Below are positions 5,031 through 5,663 of a stretch of 5,663 bases of DNA, in pieces (position 1 is the stretch's first letter; every line of letters begins with the position of its first letter). Under the pieces are notes generated by a model. That model was not told the DNA's origin. It saw only the letters and a program-made list of their open reading frames with translations, and searched no databases. Origin of the DNA: an uncultured Clostridia bacterium (GTDB taxonomy: Bacteria; Bacillota; Clostridia; TANB77; CAG-508); the NCBI GenBank assembly GCA_944388645.1, contig CALXJO010000068.1, positions 1 to 5,663 of the forward strand. The letters run 5' to 3'. Position numbers and translations under genes: made by a program.

Positions 5031-5663
5031 TTATTCTGCTGAAGGATATGCACTCGTGTTCCAAGTTCTTCCTGCCATTCCAGCACTATTAAGTTTTTCT
5101 TCATCTGTTGCAGGTCCAATTAAATGGCTTCCAGGTGTTGAGTCATAATGTCTCCATGCTCCATCTACATATACTAAATTCCAATAATGCGATTTGTCTG
5201 TTGTATGGATTAATTTGTTTGAATAACCTGCTTTGCTAAGAGCTTTTTGTAATAATAAAGCATGTACATAACAATTTCCATTCCTGTTTGTAAGTCCATA
5301 CCAAACTGGATCATCATCTCCCCAGCTGTGGTTATACCCAATCATTGTTCTTATCGCATAAGTCATCTCATATGGATTACATCCTTGTAAATAATTTACA
5401 TAGAATTCATTAAATTTATTATTTGTATCTTCTTGATTATGTTTTACAGTTATTTTTCTCTTTTTAGTTGTTGTATTACCTTTACTATCTTTTGAAGTAT
5501 ATGTTGCATAATATGTTCCAGCTTGTCCAATATTAACACTATCAGAATTTACAGTAAACTCGCAGGCTCCATCTCTTGAGTCAACCGCTTTTACTCCTTT
5601 TGTATAGTTAACACTAGAATTTTTGGTTACAGTCATATTAGAAAGTCCTGAGAATACTGGTCC
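5031..5663 (-). CDS. Secreted Ig-like/transglutaminase-like protein, 5' end outside window
   Basis: The frame has no stop up to the window edge, so the ATG at 5636 is most likely internal; 210 residues are visible (numbered here from the window edge). Residues of about 5-74 form an Ig-like bacterial surface domain of the DUF5011 kind, with the typical KGVKAVDSRDG segment and a TYYATYTSKDSKGN strand pair. Residues of about 80-190 are transglutaminase-like: Cys131 in GNCYVHA, His159 in SHYWNLV and Asp174 in HYDSTPG form a complete catalytic triad. Such proteins are usually exported and act as cysteine peptidases or crosslinkers on the cell surface; the signal peptide and any further Ig or anchor domains would lie upstream. 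The C-terminus has no sorting signal. It is the first visible gene of the operon with the MBOAT and SGNH-like genes. Its substrate is unknown, and it could supply or remodel the acceptor. Confidence 0.88.
   Translation of the reverse strand, partial: GPVFSGLSNMTVTKNSSVNYTKGVKAVDSRDGACEFTVNSDSVNIGQAGTYYATYTSKDSKGNTTTKKRKITVKHNQEDTNNKFNEFYVNYLQGCNPYEMTYAIRTMIGYNHSWGDDDPVWYGLTNRNGNCYVHALLLQKALSKAGYSNKLIHTTDKSHYWNLVYVDGAWRHYDSTPGSHLIGPATDEEKLNSAGMAGRTWNTSAYPSAE

Noticed and set aside
3823..5148. Four plus-strand open frames opposite the MBOAT and transglutaminase-like genes (3823-4155, 4492-4677, 4649-4849, 4777-5148)
   Set aside because: All are antisense to strongly supported genes with clear family motifs; none has a convincing start context.

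Overview
The window is AT-rich DNA (intergenic stretches close to pure A/T) with strong AGGAGG-type ribosome sites, TTGxxx-N17-TATAAT promoters and Gram-positive cell-surface genes. It fits a low-GC Firmicute, most likely a member of the Clostridia. This is inferred from composition and gene families; there is no rRNA or other species marker here.

Left part (1-1290): two pyrimidine-salvage genes diverge from one control region. On the minus strand is a dCMP deaminase whose 3' end lies outside the window. On the plus strand is a type II (TK1-like) thymidine kinase, tdk. Both feed thymidylate synthesis (dCMP to dUMP; thymidine to dTMP). The shared region carries a 14-bp direct repeat at a 20-bp period that overlaps the deaminase -35 box. 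The 3' end of tdk runs into a short repeat with two GGGGACA motifs, which supplies the last residues and the stop codon.

Middle part (1300-2600): two compact, independent plus-strand units. The first is a 45-codon, very basic small protein with an almost consensus promoter, a strong Shine-Dalgarno and a strong terminator; it is much GC-richer than its surroundings and I do not recognise it. The second is a 97-aa AbrB/SpoVT-like DNA-binding protein with a palindrome at its predicted transcription start and a bidirectional terminator whose left arm lies inside the coding sequence. Facing it on the minus strand is a 175-aa membrane-anchored extracytoplasmic protein with its own promoter.

Right part (2602-5663): a 105-bp composite repeat (35-bp arm, 35-bp spacer, 35-bp perfectly inverted arm, each arm itself a hairpin) lies 1 nt past the stop codon of a minus-strand operon. 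Read in transcription order, the operon encodes a secreted Ig-like/transglutaminase-like protein (5' end outside the window), an MBOAT O-acyltransferase of the AlgI/DltB family, and a membrane-anchored SGNH-like transferase. The MBOAT ends in the hexapeptide FIYSKF, which fits the C-terminal tyrosine 'acyl shuttle' motif known from DltX and from fused MBOATs. The partner has GDCE, with Cys where SGNH enzymes carry the catalytic Ser. The likely overall role is export of an acyl group across the membrane and its transfer to an unidentified envelope polymer or protein. The Tyr-to-Cys relay is the most interesting hypothesis in the window.
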